Origin: Mycobacteriaceae bacterium
GTDB taxonomy: Bacteria; Actinomycetota; Actinomycetes; Mycobacteriales; Mycobacteriaceae
Length of the DNA: 6,918 bases
Assembly: GCA_013362555.1 (NCBI GenBank)
Contig: JABFVX010000317.1
Coordinates: 1 to 6,918 of the forward strand
Reading direction: 5' to 3'
Shown: positions 4,574 through 6,918 of the stretch, piece after piece
How positions within the stretch are numbered: position 1 is the first letter of the stretch
How the letters are laid out: every line of letters starts with the position of its first letter
Position numbers and translations under genes: made by a program
Notes under the pieces: model-generated
Seen by the model: the letters and a program-made list of their open reading frames with translations, nothing else
Told to the model about the DNA's origin: nothing
Database searches by the model: none

Positions 4574-5785
4574 GTGGCCATCAGTTTCGAACATTCGGCG
4601 CAGGTCGTGGCGGCGACCGAACGCACCGCCGCGCTGGTGCGCGAGGAGGTGCTGCCGGTCGAGCGGCACTACCGCGGATCGGCGCACGACATGCCGGACG
4701 AGGTGCGGGTGCGCCTGCACGACGCCGCGCGCGCCGCAGGCGTGTTCGCGCCGCACGTCGGCGCCCGGTTCGGCGGCATGGGACTGGACATGCGCGACCG
4801 GGCCCCGGTGTTCGAGGCGGCGGGGTACTCGCTGTTCGGCCCGGTGGCGCTCAACTGCTCCGCCCCCGACGAAGGCAACATGCACCTGCTCGAGGCCGTG
4901 GCGACCCGGACGCAACAGGACCGGTACCTGCGTCCGCTCGCAGCGGGCGCGATCCGCTCCTGTTTCGCGATGACCGAGCCCGCACCGGGCGCGGGCTCTG
5001 ATCCCACCGCACTGCGCACCACCGCCACCCGCACCGCGGCAGGCTGGGTCATCAACGGGCACAAGTGGTTCATCACGGGTGCACACGGCGCCCGGTTCGC
5101 CATCGTCATGGCCCGCACCTCGGGCGAGCCGGGCGACCGGGACGGCGCGACGATGTTCCTCGCCGACACCGACGCCCCCGGATTCACCCGCGTCCGCGAC
5201 ATCGACACCCTCGACTCCGCCAGCCTCGGCGGGCATTCCGAGCTGCTCTTCGACAACGTCGAAGTCTCCGACGACGCGGTGCTCGGCGAAGTCGACCGCG
5301 GATTCGCCTACGCCCAGGTGCGATTGGGCCCGGCCCGGATGACCCACTGCATGCGCTGGCTCGGCGCCGCGCGCCGCGCCGCCGACATCGCCGCCGAACG
5401 CGCCGCGACCCGGCACGCGTTCGGAGGCAAGCTCGGCGACCTCGGCATGGTGCAGCAACTGGTGGCCGACAACGAAATCGACATCGAAGCCTCGCGCGCT
5501 CTCATCTACCGCGCCTGCTGGGAACTGGACGCGGGGGAGCGCGGCGCCCAGATCACCTCCGTCGCCAAGACGTTCGTCGCCGAGGCGGTCGGGCGGGTGG
5601 TGGACCGGTCGCTGCAGGTGTGCGGAGCGCTCGGCATCTCCGAGGACGCCCCGCTGGCCGCCCTGTACCGCGAGGTCCGCGCTTTCCGCATCTACGACGG
5701 CCCCTCCGAGACACACCGCTGGGCCATTGCCCGCCGAGTGCTGCGCGCGACGGGCCGCACTGCCGCACAGGAGAGCACACCGTGA
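4574..5785 (+). CDS. Acyl-CoA dehydrogenase, ACAD10/11-like
   Basis: A 403-residue flavoprotein of full family length. The GTG at 4574 has GGAGGG at 4564-4569. An N-terminal helical domain (about 1-125) is followed by the beta-domain with FAMTEPAPGAGSD (131-143), the FAD/substrate signature, and NGHKWFITGA (161-170). The C-terminal helical domain has R280 and AFGGKL (282-287), and the flavin-contacting QVCGALGISEDAPL (348-361). The catalytic-base segment is IYDGPSETH with Asp375 where medium-chain enzymes have Glu; Asp here is a trait of the ACAD10/11 branch. Family members use FAD to form a 2,3-enoyl-CoA, or in the ACAD11/LvaC branch act on phosphorylated hydroxyacyl-CoAs. The gene overlaps the next by four bases (GTGA) and surely shares its mRNA with that kinase-like gene, which mirrors the fused human ACAD11. 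The chain-length preference cannot be read. Confidence 0.93.
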   Translation: MAISFEHSAQVVAATERTAALVREEVLPVERHYRGSAHDMPDEVRVRLHDAARAAGVFAPHVGARFGGMGLDMRDRAPVFEAAGYSLFGPVALNCSAPDEGNMHLLEAVATRTQQDRYLRPLAAGAIRSCFAMTEPAPGAGSDPTALRTTATRTAAGWVINGHKWFITGAHGARFAIVMARTSGEPGDRDGATMFLADTDAPGFTRVRDIDTLDSASLGGHSELLFDNVEVSDDAVLGEVDRGFAYAQVRLGPARMTHCMRWLGAARRAADIAAERAATRHAFGGKLGDLGMVQQLVADNEIDIEASRALIYRACWELDAGERGAQITSVAKTFVAEAVGRVVDRSLQVCGALGISEDAPLAALYREVRAFRIYDGPSETHRWAIARRVLRATGRTAAQESTP

Positions 5786-6813
5786 GCGCCGACATCCCCG
5801 CAGGCCTGGATCCGGTTGCGCTGCAACGCTACTTCGACGCGACCGTGCCCGAGGTGTCGGGACCGCTGCGCGGCGAACTGATCACCGGCGGCAAGTCGAA
5901 CCTGACCTACCGCCTCACCGACGGGACCCACAACTGGGTGCTGCGCCGCCCGCCGCTGGGACCGCTCACCCCGACCGCACACGACATGGCCCGAGAATTC
6001 CGCATCGTCCACGCGCTCGGCGCCACCGACGTCCCCGTTGCCCGTGCGGTCGCCCTGTGCGAAGACCTCGACGTGCTAGGAGTTCCTTTCGCCGTGGCCT
6101 CCTTCGTCGAGGGCCGCACCCTGCGCGACGGCGACGAAGCCGCCGCATTGGATCCCGCCCAGGCCCGCGCCTGCTCGCTGGCCCTGGTCGACGGGCTCGC
6201 CGCACTGCACGCCGTCGACTACCGGGCGATCGGCCTGGACGGATTCGGCAGGCCTGCAGGCTATCTGGAACGTCAAGTGCGCCGCTGGCGCGGCCAGTGG
6301 GACCGGGTGGCCACCCGCGACAGCGCCGACATCGACCGTCTCACCGCGGGCTTGGCCGCGGCGCTGCCCGAGCAGGCGGGCGCGACCATCGTGCACGGCG
6401 ACTACCGGCTCGACAACACCATCCTCACCCCGGACTGCGGGCGCATCGCCGCCGTCGTCGACTGGGAAATGGCCACGCTCGGCGATCCGCTCGCCGATGT
6501 CGGTCTGCTGCAGGTGTATTGGGACGGCGTCACCGAACCGGTGCTCGGCACCCGCCACGCGCCCTCGGCCAACCCCGGCTTCCTCGACTCGGCCGGGATC
6601 GCCGAACGCTATGCCGTGCGCACCGGCCGCCCCATCGACAATCTGGCCTTCTACCGCGCCCTCGGCTACTACAAACTCGCCGTCATCGCCGAAGGCATCC
6701 ACCAGCGGTTCCTCGCAGGCAAAACCGTCGGCGACGGCTTCGCCGCGATCGGCGCCGCCGTCCCCGACCTGCTCACCGCAGGCCTCACCGAGCTGTCACA
6801 ACCTCCGCACTGA
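5782..6813 (+). CDS. APH-fold phosphotransferase, ACAD10/11 kinase-domain type
   Basis: A 343-residue protein. The GTG at 5782 overlaps the preceding TGA and has AGGAGAG at 5769-5775, six bases upstream. The N-terminal lobe has the nucleotide loop TGGKSNLTYRL (35-45) and WVLRRPP (52-58), with Arg where many kinases put Lys, followed by AHDMAREF (66-73), the helix that contributes the conserved Glu (E72). The catalytic loop is VHGDYRLDN with D207 and N212 (204-212), and the metal-binding motif is VVDWEMATLGDPLADVG with D227 (225-241). These motifs are those of the aminoglycoside-phosphotransferase/choline-kinase fold in the ACAD10/11 N-terminal subfamily, not of drug-resistance enzymes. Pairing with the upstream dehydrogenase suggests ATP-dependent phosphorylation of a hydroxyacyl-CoA, as for LvaA. 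The protein is soluble and cytoplasmic. An intrinsic terminator follows 25 bp after its stop. Confidence 0.92.
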   Translation: MSADIPAGLDPVALQRYFDATVPEVSGPLRGELITGGKSNLTYRLTDGTHNWVLRRPPLGPLTPTAHDMAREFRIVHALGATDVPVARAVALCEDLDVLGVPFAVASFVEGRTLRDGDEAAALDPAQARACSLALVDGLAALHAVDYRAIGLDGFGRPAGYLERQVRRWRGQWDRVATRDSADIDRLTAGLAAALPEQAGATIVHGDYRLDNTILTPDCGRIAAVVDWEMATLGDPLADVGLLQVYWDGVTEPVLGTRHAPSANPGFLDSAGIAERYAVRTGRPIDNLAFYRALGYYKLAVIAEGIHQRFLAGKTVGDGFAAIGAAVPDLLTAGLTELSQPPH

Positions 6814-6838
6814 CCCGTGAGTTGCGCTCAACCTGAAT

Positions 6839-6886
6839 CCACCGGTGTGTAGGCAGTTTGCTGGTGCACCGGTGGGTTTGTTTTTT
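6839..6886 (+). terminator. Intrinsic terminator of the dehydrogenase/phosphotransferase operon
   Basis: CCACCGGTG (6839-6847) pairs perfectly with CACCGGTGG (6867-6875) around a 19-base loop, followed by GTTTGTTTTTT to 6886. A nine-pair GC-rich stem plus U-tract, 25 bp after the phosphotransferase stop, is a clear Rho-independent terminator, unusual in its strength for actinobacteria. The core CACCGGTG is itself a palindrome, so it also appears as a direct repeat. Confidence 0.8.
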
Positions 6887-6918
6887 GTGGTGGGTGTGGG
6901 CGTGGGGGGTTGGCGTGG
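6887..6918. other. GT-rich tail of the window, nothing recognised
   Basis: The last 32 bases are almost only G and T on the plus strand, after the terminator. No start, stop or motif can be supported; it may be the edge of the next intergenic region or gene. Confidence 0.3.

Noticed and set aside
4550..5716. A 388-codon minus-strand open frame opposite the acyl-CoA dehydrogenase
   Set aside because: It is a GC-rich antisense shadow: His/Gly/Arg-rich with no domain, while the plus strand encodes a complete, motif-rich enzyme.
5065..6813. A 582-codon open frame that reads through from inside the acyl-CoA dehydrogenase gene into the phosphotransferase
   Set aside because: Its first 240 or so codons are Arg/Pro-rich shadow translation of the dehydrogenase gene; the true start is the GTG at 5782 with its own Shine-Dalgarno.
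5782..6813. Antibiotic-resistance aminoglycoside phosphotransferase
   Set aside because: The fold is shared, but the GGKSN loop, the DWEMATLGDP motif and the coupling to an acyl-CoA dehydrogenase point to the ACAD10/11 kinase subfamily.
1..6918. Mobile element, CRISPR array, toxin-antitoxin or defence system
   Set aside because: No transposase, integrase, regularly spaced repeats or paired small toxin/antitoxin genes are visible; composition is uniform across the window.

Overview
The window looks like ordinary chromosomal DNA from a high-GC actinobacterium of the Mycobacteriales, most plausibly Nocardia or a close relative. This rests on very GC-rich third codon positions, frequent GTG starts, GTGA stop/start overlaps, a DUF6131-like mini membrane protein, an actinobacterial LexA-type box and a SigF/SigB-type promoter. 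The genus is an inference from style, not from a marker gene. No mobile element, CRISPR array, tRNA or rRNA was seen.

Left part (1-2573): a metallo-beta-lactamase (MBL) fold hydrolase gene runs off the left edge on the minus strand. An AraC-type regulator lies 25 bp upstream of it on the same strand and is probably co-transcribed. Divergent from the regulator is an alpha/beta-hydrolase of the Asp-nucleophile type. Their shared intergenic region carries an 8-bp inverted repeat that could be the regulator's operator. A 33-codon remnant of a second alpha/beta-hydrolase overlaps the stop of the first.

Middle (2574-4573): an orphan OmpR/PhoB response regulator is preceded by a 24-codon leader ORF with a strong Shine-Dalgarno, coupled through GTGA. 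It meets a 51-residue two-helix membrane protein (DUF6131-like) tail to tail, with no base between the stops. That small gene has a textbook SigF/SigB-type stress promoter and a 5' UTR hairpin. Upstream of it, on the same strand, lies an AlkB-type 2-oxoglutarate/Fe(II) dioxygenase, likely for alkylation repair, with a near-perfect LexA (SOS) box just before its start.

Right part (4574-6918): a two-gene operon encodes an ACAD10/11-type acyl-CoA dehydrogenase and an APH-fold (ACAD10/11 N-terminal type) phosphotransferase, coupled by a GTGA overlap and closed by an intrinsic terminator. By analogy with mammalian ACAD11 and bacterial LvaA/LvaC, the pair may phosphorylate a hydroxyacyl-CoA and then remove the phosphate, channelling it to beta-oxidation. 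I found no large undescribed system. The more novel points are regulatory (SOS box, stress promoter, leader ORF), plus the kinase/dehydrogenase cassette and the missing catalytic His in the hydrolase.
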